Source: Cardiocondyla obscurior (Eukaryota; Arthropoda; Insecta; Hymenoptera; Formicidae). From it: a stretch of 64,000 nt of DNA. Location of the stretch: assembly GCF_019399895.1 (NCBI RefSeq), contig NW_027228788.1:785068-849067 (forward strand), in the 5' to 3' direction. Every line of letters begins with the position of its first letter. Positions within the stretch are counted from its first letter, which is position 1. Under the pieces are notes generated by a model, which saw nothing but the letters and a program-made list of their open reading frames with translations, had not been told where the DNA came from and did not search any database. A program made the position numbers and the translations under genes. Shown here piece after piece: positions 51,201 through 63,900 of the stretch.

Positions 51201-52686
51201 TTAAAGAAGATGAATACGGGCCTAATCCGAGCCTATTATTTTTACAAGCAGCCGAGATATGGCCGAAAAACGAAAAAAAATATTTTAGAAATTTAGCAAC
51301 ATAGCGTTGTGCGGCATTTAAAAAAAATGCATACGGGTTTATTCCGAGCCTTCTATTTTCACCAGCAGACGAAATATGGCCGAAAAACATAAAAACATAT
51401 TTTTTAGATTTTGCAACGTAGCATTGTGCGCACTTAAAAATAGATGCATACGGGACAATTCCGAGCTTTCAATTTGCACCAGCAGACGAAATATGGCCGA
51501 AAAACAAAAAAAATATTTTAGAAATTTAGCAACATAGCATTGTGCGGCATTTAAAAAAATGCATACGGGTTTATTCCGAGCCTTTTATTTTCACCAGCAG
51601 ACGAGATATGGCCAAAAAACAAAAAAATTTTTTTGAAATTTCGAAACGTAGCATTGTGCGCAACTAAAAATAGATGCATTCAAACTTGATCCGAGCCTTC
51701 TATTTTCACCAGCAGACGAAATGAACAAAAAACAAAAAAAAAAATTTTTTTAATTTGGTAACATAGCATTGTGCGGCAATTAAAGGAGATGAATACGGGC
51801 CTATTCCGAGCCTATTATTTTTACCAGCAGCCGAGATATGGCCAAAAAACAAAAAAAAATATTTTAGAAATTTAGCAACATAGCGTTGTGCGGCATTTAA
51901 AAAAAATGCATACGGGTTTATTCCGAGCCTTCTATTTTCACCAGCAGACGAAATATGGCCGAAAAACATAAAAACATATTTTAAAATTTTGCAACGTAGC
52001 ATTGTGCGCAACTAAAAATAGATGCATACGGGACAATTCCGAGCTTTCAATTTGCACCAGCAGACGAAATATGGCCGAAAAACGAAAAAAATATTTTAGA
52101 AATTTAGCAACATAGCGTTGTGCGGCATTTAAAAAAATGCATACGGGTTTATTCCGAGCCTTCTATTTTCACCAGCAGACGAAATATGGCCGAAAAACAT
52201 AAAAACATATTTTTAAAATTTTGCAACGTAGCATTGTGCGCAACTAAAAATAGATGCATACGGAACAATTCCGAGCTTTCAATTTTGCACCAGCAGACGA
52301 AATATGGCCGAAAAACATAAAAAAAATTTTTTTTAATTTTGCAACATAGCATTGTGCGGCAATTAAAAAAGATGAATACGGGCCTAATCCGAGCCTATCA
52401 TTTTTACAAGCAGCCGAGATATGGCCGAAAAACGAAAAAAAATATTTTAGAAATTTAGCAACATAGCGTTGTGCGGCATTTAAAAAAAATGCATACGGGT
52501 TTATTCCGAGCCTTCTATTTTCACCAGCAAACGAAATATGGCCGAAAAACATAAAAAATTTTTAATTTTGCAACATAGCATTGTGCGGCAATTAAAGAAG
52601 ATGAATACGGGCCTAATCCGAGCCTATTATTTTTACAAGCAGCCGAGATATGGCCGAAAAACGAAAAAAAATATTTTAGAAATTTA
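48289..52686 (+). repeat. Mosaic of small higher-order units between super-unit copies d and e
   Basis: The order read by eye is A-B-D-B-A-B-D-C, A-B-A-B-C, A2-C, A-B-A-B-C, F-E-C, A-B-C, A-B-F-E-C, A-B-A-B-C, A2-C. The part 50935-51110 has private changes (GTTGTTCGGC, ATATAGCCG, CAACTTGCACC). The E at 51643-51757 matches the E at 2553 in its rare variants. Confidence 0.78.
51643..51757 (+). repeat. E monomer with the rare GAAACGTAGC / TCAAACTTGATCC haplotype
   Basis: It begins GAAACGTAGC where the array reads GCAACGTAGC, and has GATGCATTCAAACTTGATCC. The same two changes are together in the E at 2553-2666, about 49 kb away, and both lie in A-B-F-E-C units. The second change alone is also found near 26485. 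Confidence 0.88.
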
Positions 52687-54629
52687 GCAACATAGCATTG
52701 TGCGCAATTAAAAAAGATGCATACGGGTTTATTCCGAGCTTTCTATTTTCACCAGCAGACGAAATATGGCAAAAACATAAAAACATATTTTTAAAATTTT
52801 GCAACGTTGCATCGTGCGCAACTAAAAATAGATGCATACGGGACAATTCCGAGCTTTCAATTTGCACCAGCAGACGAAATATGGCCGAAAAACATAAAAA
52901 AATTTTTTTTTAATTTTGCAACATAGCATTGTGCGGCATTTAAAAAAGATGCAGACGGGCCTATTCGAGCTTTTTATTTTCACCAGCAGACGAAATGAAC
53001 AAAAAACAAAAAAATTTTTTAATTTGGCAACATAGCATTGTGCGGCAATTAAAGGAGATGAATACGGGCCTATTCCGAGCCTATTATTTTTACCAGCAGC
53101 CGAGATATGGCCAAAAACGAAAAAATATTTTTGAAATTTAGCAACATAGCATTGTGCGGCATTTAAAAAATGCATACGGGTTTATTCCGAGCCTTCTATT
53201 TTCACCAGCAGACGAAATATGGCCGAAAAACATAAAAACATATTTTTAGATTTTGCAACGTAGCATTGTGCGCAATTAAAAATAGATGCATACGGGACAA
53301 TTCCGAGCTTTCAATTTGCACCAGCAGACGAAATATGGCCGAAAAACGAAAAAAATATTTTAGAAATTTAGCAACATAGCGTTGTGCGGCATTTAAAAAA
53401 ATGCATACGGGTTTATTCCGAGCCTTCTATTTTCACCAGCAGACGAAATATGGCCGAAAAACATAAAAACATATTTTTAAAATTTTGCAACGTAGCATCG
53501 TGCGCAACTAAAAATAGATGCATACGGGACAATTCCGAGCTTTCAATTTTCACCAGCAGACGAAATATGGCCGAAAAACATAAAAAAAATTTTTTTTAAT
53601 TTTGCAACATAGCATTGTGCGGCATTTAAAAAGATGCATACGGGCCTATTCGAGTTTTCTATTTTCACCAGCAGACGAAATGAACAAAAAACAAAAAAAT
53701 TTTTTAATTTGGTAACATAGCATTGTGCGGCAATTAAAGAAGATGAATACGGGCCTATTCCGAGCCTATTATTTTTACCAGCAGCCGAGATATGGCCAAA
53801 AACGAAAAAATATTTTTGAAATTTAGCAACATAGCATTGTGCGGCATTTAAAAAAATGCATACGGGTTTATTCCGAGCCTTCTATTTTCACCAGCAGACG
53901 AAATATGGCCGAAAAACATAAAAACATATTTTAGATTTTGCAACGTAGCATTGTGCGCAATTAAAAATAGATGCATACGGGACAATTCCGAGCTTTCAAT
54001 TTGCACCAGCAGACGAAATATGGCCGAAAAACGAAAAAAATATTTTAGAAATTTAGCAACATAGCGTTGTGCGGCATTTAAAAAAATGCATACGGGTTTA
54101 TTCCGAGCCTTCTATTTTCACCAGCAGACGAAATATGGCCGAAAAACATAAAAACATATTTTTAAATTTTGCAACGTAGCATCGTGCGCAACTAAAAATA
54201 GATGCATACGGAACAATTCCGAGCTTTCAATTTGCACCAGCAGACGAAATATGGCCAAAAACATAAAAAAATTTTTTAATTTTGCAACATAGCATTGTGC
54301 GGCAATTAAAAAGATGAATACGGGCCTAATCCGAGCCTATCATTTTTACCAGCAGCCGAGATATGGCCGAAAAACGAAAAAAATATTTTAGAAATTTAGC
54401 AACATAGCATTGTGCGGCATTTAAAAAAATGCATACGGGTTTATTCCGAGCCTTATATTTTCACCAGCAGACGAAATATGGCCGAAAAACATAAAAAAAA
54501 TTTTTTTTAATTTTGCAACATAGCATTGTGCGGCAATTAATGAAGATGAATACGGGCCTAATCCGAGCCCATTATTTTTACCAGCAGCCGAAATATGGCC
54601 AAAAACGAAAAAAATATTTTAGAAATTTA
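52687..54629 (+). repeat. 17-monomer super-unit, copy e (1943 bp)
   Basis: The order is A*-B-D-C, A-B-A-B-D-C, A-B-A-B-C, A2-C as in copies a and b, but separated from copy d by 4.4 kb. The first B begins GCAACGTTGC (52801), as in copy a (41136). The first D has GCAGACGGG (52946) with TCGAGCTTTTT after it. The last B lacks the GCAAAGTAGC start of copies a-c. Confidence 0.86.
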
Positions 54630-57600
54630 GCAACATAGCATTGTGCGGCATTTAAAAAATGCATACGGGTTTATTCCGAGCCTTCTATTTTCACCAGCAG
54701 ACGAAATATGGCCGAAAAACATAAAAACATATTTTAAAATTTTGCAACGTAGCATTGTGCGCAACTAAAAATAGATGCATACGGGACAATTCCGAGCTTT
54801 CAATTTGCACCAGCAGACGAAATATGGCCGAAAAACATAAAAAATTTTTTTAATTTTGCAACATAGCATTGTGCGGCATTTAAAAATATGCATACGGGTT
54901 TATTCCGAGCCTTCTATTTTCACCAGCAGACGAAATATGGCCGAAAAACATAAAAACATATTTTTAAATTTGCAACATAGCATTGTGCGCAACTAAAAAT
55001 AGATGCATACGGGACAATTCCGAGCTTTCAATTTGCACCAGCAGACGAAATATGGCCGAAAAACGAAAAAAATATTTTAGAAATTTAGCAACATAGCGTT
55101 GTGCGGCATTTAAAAAAATGCATACGGGTTTATTCCGAGCCTTCTATTTTCACCAGCAGACGAAATATGGCCGAAAAACATAAAAACATATTTTTAAAAT
55201 TTTGCAACGTAGCATCGTGCGCAACTAAAAATAGATGCATACGGGACAATTCCGAGCTTTCAATTTTCACCAGCAGACGAAATATGGCCGAAAAACATAA
55301 AAAAAATTTTTTTTAATTTTGCAACATAGCATTGTGCGGCATTTAAAAAAAATGCATACGGGTTTATTTCGAGTTTTCTATTTTCACCAGCAGACGAAAT
55401 GAACAAAAAACAAAAAAAAATTTTTTTAATTTGGTAACATAGCATTGTGCGGCAATTAAAGGAGATGAATACGGGCCTATTCCGAGCCTATTATTTTTAC
55501 CAGCAGCCGAGATATGGCCAAAAAACGAAAAAATATTTTGAAATTTAGCAACATAGCATTGTGCGGCATTTAAAAAATGCATACGGGTTTATTCCGAGCC
55601 TTCTATTTTCACCAGCAGACGAAATATGGCCGAAAAACATAAAAACATATTTTTTAGATTTTGCAACGTAGCATTGTGCGCAATTAAAAATAGATGCATA
55701 CGGGACAATTCCGAGCTTTCAATTTGCACCAGCAGACGAAATATGGCCGAAAAACGAAAAAAATATTTTAGAAATTTAGCAACATAGCGTTGTGCGGCAT
55801 TTAAATAAAATGCATACGGGTTTATTCCGAGCCTTCTATTTTCACCAGCAGACGAAATATGGCCGAAAAACATAAAAACATATTTTAAAATTTTGCAACG
55901 TAGCATCGTGCGCAACTAAAAATAGATGCATACGGGACAATTCCGAGCTTTCAATTTTGCACCAGCAGACGAAATATGGCCAAAAACATAAAAAAATTTT
56001 TTAATTTTGCAACATAGCATTGTGCGGCAATTAAAAGATGCATACGGGCCTAATCCGAGCCTATCATTTTTACCAGCAGCCGAGATATGGCCGAAAAACG
56101 AAAAAAATATTTTAGAAATTTAGCAACATAGCATTGTGCGGCATTTAAAAAAATGCATACGGGTTTATTCCGAGCCTTCTATTTTCACCAGCAGACGAAA
56201 TATGGCCGAAAAACATAAAAAAATTTTTTTTAATTTTGCAACATAGCATTGTGCGGCAATTAAAAAAGATGAATACGGGCCTAATCCGAGCCCTTATTTT
56301 ACCAGCAGCCGAAATATGGCCAAAAACGAAAAAAATATTTTAGAAATTTAGCAACATAGCATTGTGCGGCATTTAAAAAAATGCATACGGGTTTATTCCG
56401 AGCCTTCTATTTTCACCAGCAGACGAAATATGGCCGAAAAACATAAAAACATATTTTTAAAATTTTGCAACGTAGCATTGTGCGCAACTAAAAATAGATG
56501 CATACGGGACAATTCCGAGCTTTCAATTTGCACCAGCAGACGAAATATGGCCGAAAAACGAAAAAAATATTTTAGAAATTTAGCAACATAGCGTTGTGCG
56601 GCATTTAAAAAAATGCATACGGGTTTATTCCGAGCCTTCTATTTTCACCAGCAGACGAAATATGGCCGAAAAACATAAAAACATATTTTTAAAATTTTGC
56701 AACGTAGCATTGTGCGCAACTAAAAATAGATGCATACGGGACAATTCCGAGCTTTCAATTTGCACCAGCAGACGAAATATGGCCGAAAAACATAAAAAAT
56801 TTTTTAATTTTGCAACATAGCATTGTGCGGCAATTAAAGAAGATGAATACGGGCCTATTCCGAGCCTATTATTTTTACCAGCAGCCGAAATATGGCCAAA
56901 AAAAGAAAAAAATATTTTAGAAATTTAGCAACATAGCATTGTGCGGCATTAAAAAAAATGCATACGGGTTTATTCCGAGCCTTCTATTTTCACCAGCAGA
57001 GAAATATGGCCAAAAAAACAAAAAAATTTTTTGAAATTTTGCAACATAGCATTGTGCGCAACTAAAAATAGATGCATACGGGTTTATCCGAGCCTTCTAT
57101 TTTCACCAGCAGACGAAATGGCCAAAAAACAAAAAAAAATTTTTAATTTGGCAACATAGCATTGTGCGGCAATTAAAGGAGATGAATACGGGCCTATTCC
57201 GAGCCTATTATTTTTACCAGCAGCCGAGATATGGCCAAAAAACGAAAAAAATATTTTTGAAATTTAGCAACATAGCATTGTGCGGCATTTAAAAAAATGC
57301 ATACGGGTTTATTCCGAGCCTTCTATTTTCACCAGCAAACGAAATATGGCCGAAAAACATAAAAACATATTTTTAAAATTTTGCAACGTAGCATCGTGCG
57401 CAACTAAAAATAGATGCATACGGGACAATTCCGAGCTTTCAATTTGCACCAGCAGACGAAATATGGCCGAAAAACATAAAAAAATTTTTTTTAATTTTGC
57501 AACATAGCATTGTGCGGCAATTAAAGAAGATGAATACGGGCCTATTCCGAGCCTATTATTTTTACCAGCAGCCGAGATATGGCCGAAAAACGAAAAAAAT

Positions 57601-60600
57601 ATTTTTGAAATTTAGCAACATAGCATTGTGCGGCATTTAAAAAAATGCATACGGGTTTATTCCGAGCCTTCTATTTTCACCAGCAGACGAAATATGGCCG
57701 AAAAACATAAAAACATATTTTTAGATTTTGCAACGTAGCATTGTGCGCATTAAAAATAGATGCATACGGGACAATTCCGAGCTTTCAATTTGCACCAGCA
57801 GACGAAATATGGCCGAAAAACAAAAAAAAATTTTTAAATTTAGCAACATAGCATTGTGCGGCATTTAAAAAATGCATACGGGTTTATTCCGAGCCTTTTA
57901 TTTTCACCAGCAGACGAAATATGGCCGAAAAACAAAAAAATTTTTTGAAATTTCAACGTAGCATTGTGCGCAACTAAAAATAGATGCATACGGGCTTATC
58001 CGAGCCTTCTATTTTCACCAGCAGACGAAATGGCCAAAAAACAAAAAAAAAATTTTTAATTTGGCAACATAGCATTGTGCGGCAATTAAAGAAGATGAAT
58101 ACGGGCCTATTCCGAGCCTATTATTTTTACCAGCAGCCGAGATATGGCCAAAAACAAAAAAATATTTTAGAAATTTAGCAACATAGCATTGTGCGGCATT
58201 TAAAAAAAATGCATACGGGTTTATTCCGAGCCTTCTATTTTCACCAGCAGACGAAATATGGCCGAAAAACATAAAAACATATTTTTAAAATTTTGCAACG
58301 TAGCATTGTGCGCAACTAAAAATAGATGCATACGGGACAATTCCGAGCTTTCAATTTGCACCAGCAGACGAAATATGGCCAAAAACATAAAAAAATTTTT
58401 TTAATTTTGCAACATAGCATTGTGCGGCAATTAAAAAGATGAATACGGGCCTAATCCGAGCCTATTATTTTTACCAGCAGCCGAGATATGGCCAAAAAAC
58501 GAAAAAAATATTTTTGAAATTTAGCAACATAGCATTGTGCGGCATTTAAAAAATGCATACGGGTTTATTCCGAGCCTTCTATTTTCACCAGCAGACGAAA
58601 TATGGCCGAAAAACATAAAAACATATTTTTAAATTTTGCAACGTAGCATCGTGCGCAATTAAAAATAGATGCATACGGGACAATTCCGAGCTTTCAATTT
58701 GCACCAGCAGACGAAATATGGCCGAAAAACATAAAAAATTTTTAATTTTGCAACATAGCATTGTGCGGCATTTAAAAATATGCATACGGGTTTATTCCGA
58801 GTTTTCTATTTTCACCAGCAGACGAAATGAACAAAAAACAAAAAAAATTTTTAATTTGGCAACATAGCATTGTGCGGCAATTAAAGAAGATGAATACGGG
58901 CCTATTCCGAGCCCATTATTTTACCAGCAGCCGAGATATGGCCGAAAAACGAAAAAATATTTTAGAAATTTAGCAACATAGCATTGTGCGGCATTTAAAA
59001 AAATGCATACGGGTTTATTCCGAGTTTTCTATTTTCACCAGCAGACGAGATATGGCCAAAAAACAAAAAAATTTTTTGAAATTTGCAACAGCATTGTGCG
59101 CAACTAAAAATAGATGCATACGGGCTTATCCGAGCCTTCTATTTTCACCAGCAGACGAAATGAACAAAAAACAAAAAAAATTTTTTAATTTGGCAACATA
59201 GCATTGTGCGGCAATTAAAGGAGATGAATACGGGCCTATTCCGAGCCTATTATTTTTACCAGCAGCCGAGATATGGCCAAAAAAACAAAAAAAAATATTT
59301 TAGAAATTTAGCAACATAGCGTTGTGCGGCATTTAAAAAAAATGCATACGGGTTTATTCCGAGCCTTCTATTTTCACCAGCAGACGAAATATGGCCGAAA
59401 AACATAAAAACATATTTTTAAAATTTTGCAACGTAGCATTGTGCGCAACTAAAAATAGATGCATACGGGACAATTCCGAGCTTTCAATTTGCACCAGCAG
59501 ACGAAATATGGCCAAAAAACATAAAAAAAATTTTTTTTAATTTTGCAACATAGCATTGTGCGGCAATTAAAGAAGATGAATACGGGCCTAATCCGAGCCC
59601 ATTATTTTTACCAGCAGCCGAGATATGGCCAAAAAACAAAAAAAATATTTTGAAATTTAGCAACATAGCATTGTGCGGCATTTAAAAAAAATGCATACGG
59701 GTTTATTCCGAGCCTTCTATTTTCACCAGCAAACGAAATATGGCCGAAAAACATAAAAACATATTTTTAGATTTTGCAACGTAGCATTGTGCGCAATTAA
59801 AAATAGATGCATACGGGACAATTCCGAGCTTTCAATTTGCACCAGCAGACGAAATATGGCCGAAAAACATAAAAAAATTTTTTTTAATTTTGCAACATAG
59901 CATTGTGCGGCATTTAAAAATATGCATACGGGTTTATTCCGAGCCTTTCTATTTTCACCAGCAGACGAAATGGCCAAAAAACAAAAAAAAATTTTTTAAT
60001 TTGGCAACATAGCATTGTGCGGCAATTAAAAAGATGAATACGGGCCTATTCCGAGCCTATTATTTTTACCAGCAGCCGAGATATGGCCGAAAAACGAAAA
60101 AAATATTTTTGAAATTTAGCAACATAGCATTGTGCGGCATTTAATAAAAATGCATACGGGTTTATTCCGAGCTTTCTATTTTCACCAGCAGCGAGATATG
60201 GCCAAAAAACAAAAAAATTTTTTTTGAAATTTCAACGTAGCATTGTGCGCAACTAAAAATAGATGCATACAGGCTTATCCGAGCCTTCTATTTTCACCAG
60301 CAGACGAAAATGGCCAAAAACAAAAAATTTTTTAATTTTGCAACATAGCATTGTGCGGCAATTAAAGAAGATGAATACGGGCCTATTCCGAGCCTATTAT
60401 TTTTACCAGCAGCCGAAATATGGCCGAAAAACGAAAAAAATATTTTGAAATTTAGCAACATAGCATTGTGCGGCATTTAAAAAAATGCATACGGGTTTAT
60501 TCCGAGCCTTCTATTTTCACCAGCAGACGAAATATGGCCGAAAAACATAAAAACATATTTTTAAAATTTTGCAACGTAGCATCGTGCGCAACTAAAAATA

Positions 60601-60915
60601 GATGCATACGGGACAATTCCGAGCTTTCAATTTGCACCAGCAGACGAAATATGGCCGAAAAACAGAAAAAAAATTTTTTTAATTTTGCAACATAGCATTG
60701 TGAGGCATTTAAAAAATATGCATACGGGTTTATTCCGAGTTTTCTATTTTCACCAGCAGACGAAATGAACAAAAAACAAAAAAAAATTTTTTTAATTTGG
60801 TAACATAGCATTGTGCGGCAATTAAAGAAGATGAATACGGGCCTATTCCGAGCCTATTATTTTTACCAGCAGCCGAGATATGGCCAAAAAACGAAAAAAA
60901 TATTTTTGAAATTTA
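54630..60915 (+). repeat. Mosaic of small higher-order units, right block
   Basis: The order read by eye is A-B-A-B-A-B-D-C, A-B-A-B-C, A2-C, A-B-A-B-C, F-E-C, A-B-C, A-B-F-E-C, A-B-C, A-B-D-C, F-E-C, A-B-C, A-B-D-C, F-E-C, A-B-D-C. The trimer F-E-C alternates here with A-B-C and A-B-D-C. Several E monomers have lost the GC of GCAAC (TTTCAACGTAGC near 57953 and 60231). Confidence 0.78.
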
Positions 60916-63900
60916 GCAACATAGCATTGTGCGGCATTTAAAAAAATGCATACGGGTTTATTCCGAGCCTTCTATTTTCACCAGCAGACGAAATATGGCC
61001 GAAAAACATAAAAACATATTTTTAAATTTTGCAACGTAGCATCGTGCGCAACTAAAAATAGATGCATACGGGACAATTCAGTTCAATTTTCACCAGCAGA
61101 CGAAATATGGCCGAAAAAAAAAAAAATTTTTAATTTTTGCAACATAGCATTGTGCGGCAATTAAAGAAGATGAATACGGGCCTATTCCGAGTTTTCTATT
61201 TTCACCAGCAGACGAAATATGGCAAAAAAACAAAAAAAAATTTTTTTAATTTTGCAACATAGCATTGTGCGGCATTTAAAAAAGATGCATACGGGTTTAT
61301 TCCGAGCTTTCTATTTTCACCAGCAGACGAAATATGGCCAAAAAACAAAAAAAAATTTTTTGAAATTTTGCAACGTAGCATTGTGCGCAACTAAAAATAG
61401 ATGCATACGGGACAATTCCGAGCTTTCAATTTTCACCAGCAGACGAAATATGGCCAAAACAAAAAAATTTTTAATTTTGCAACATAGCATTGTGCGGCAA
61501 TTAATGAAGATGAATACGGGCCTAATCCGAGCCCATTATTTTTACCAGCAGCCGAGATATGGCCGAAAAACGAAAAAAAAATATTTTAGAAATTTAGCAA
61601 CATAGCATTGTGCGGCATTTAAAAAAAATGCATACGGGTTTATTCCGAGCCTTCTATTTTCACCAGCAGACGAAATATGGCCGAAAAACATAAAAACATA
61701 TTTTAAATTTTGCAACGTAGCATTGTGCGCAACTAAAAATAGATGCATACGGGACAATTCCGAGCTTTCAATTTGCACCAGCAGACGAAATATGGCCGAA
61801 AAACATAAAAAAAATTTTTTTAATTTTGCAACATAGCATTGTGCGGCATTTAAAAATATGCATACGGGTTTATTCCGAGTTTCTATTTTCACCAGCAGAC
61901 GAAATGAACAAAAAACAAAAAAAATATTTTTAATTTGGTAACATAGCATTGTGCGGCAATTAAAAGAGATGAATACGGGCCTATTCCGAGCCTATTATTT
62001 TTACCAGCAGCCGAGATATGGCCAAAAAACGAAAAAATATTTTAGAAATTTAGCAACATAGCATTGTGCGGCATTTAAAAAAATGCATACGGGTTTATTC
62101 CGAGCCTTCTATTTTCACCAGCAGCCGAGATATGGCCAAAAAACAAAAAAAATTTTTGATTTTGCAACGTAGCATTGTGCGCAACTAAAAATAGATGCAT
62201 ACGGGCTTATCCGAGCCTTCTATTTTCACCAGCAGACGAAATGGCCAAAAAACAAAAAAATTTTTTAATTTGGCAACATAGCATTGTGCGGCAATTAAAA
62301 AAGATGAATACGGGCCTATTCCGAGCCTATTATTTTTACCAGCAGCCGAGATATGGCCAAAAACAAAAAAATATTTTAGAAATTTAGCAACATAGCATTG
62401 TGCGGCATTTAAAATGCATACGGGTTTATTCCGAGCCTTCTATTTTCACCAGCAGACGAAATATGGCCGAAAAACAAAAACATATTTTTAAAATTTTGCA
62501 ACGTAGCATAGTGCGCAACTAAAAATAGATGCATACGGGACAATTCCGAGCTTTCAATTTGCACCAGCAGACGAAATATGGCCGAAAAACATAAAAAAAA
62601 TTTTTTTTAATTTTGCAACATAGCATTGTGCGGCAATTAAAGAAGATGAATACGGGCCTATTCCGAGCCTATTATTTTTACCAGCAGCCGAGATATGGCC
62701 AAAAAACAAAAAAATATTTTGAAATTGCAACATAGCATTGTGCGGCAATTAAAAATAGATGCATACGGGTTTATTCCGAGCTTTCTATTTTCACCAGCAG
62801 ACGAAATATGGCCGAAAAACATAAAAAAATTTTTAATTTTGCAACATAGCATTGTGCGGCATTTAAAAAAGATGCATACGGGTTCGAGTTTTCTATTTTC
62901 ACCAGCAGACGAAATGGCCAAAAAACAAAAAAAAATTTTTTTAATTTGGCAACATAGCATTGTGCGGCAATTAAAAAAGATGAATACGGGCCTATTCCGA
63001 GCCTATTATTTTTACCAGCAGCCGAGATATGGCCAAAAACAAAAAAAATATTTTTGAAATTGCAACATAGCATTGTGCGGCATTTAAAAAAAATGCATAC
63101 GGGTTTATTCCGAGCCTTCTATTTTCACCAGCAGACGAAATATGGCCGAAAAACATAAAAACATATTTTAAATTTTGCAACGTAGCATTGTGCGCAATTA
63201 AAAATAGATGCATACGGGACAATTCCGAGCTTTCAATTTGCACCAGACAGAATATGGCCAAAACATAAAAAAATTTTTTTAATTTTGCAACATAGCATTG
63301 TGCGCATTTAAAAAGATGCATACGGGTTTATTCCGAGTTTTCTATTTTCACCAGCAGACGAAATGGCCAAAAAACAAAAAAAAATTTTTTAATTTGGCAA
63401 CATAGCATTGTGCGGCAATTAAAAAGATGAATACGGGCCTATTCCGAGCCTATTATTTTCACCAGCAGCCGAGATATGGCCAAAAAACGAAAAAAATATT
63501 TTAGAAATTTAGCAACATAGCATTGTGCGGCATTTAAAAAAAATGCATACGGGTTTATTCGAGCCTTTCTATTTTCACCAGAGATAAATATGAAAAACAA
63601 AAAAATTTTTGAAATTTTAACATAGCATTGTGCGCAACTAAATAGATGCATACGGGCTTATCCGAGCCTTCTATTTTCACCAGCAGACGAAATGGCCAAA
63701 AAACAAAAAAAAAATTTTTTGAAATTTTGCAACATAGCATTGTGCGGCAATTAAAAGAGATGAATACGGGCCTATTCCGAGCCTTTATTTTTACCAGCAG
63801 CCGAGATATGGCCGAAAAACGAAAAAAATATTTTTAAATTTAGCAACATAGCATTGTGCGGCATTTAAAAAAATGCATACGGGTTTATTCCGAGCCTTCA

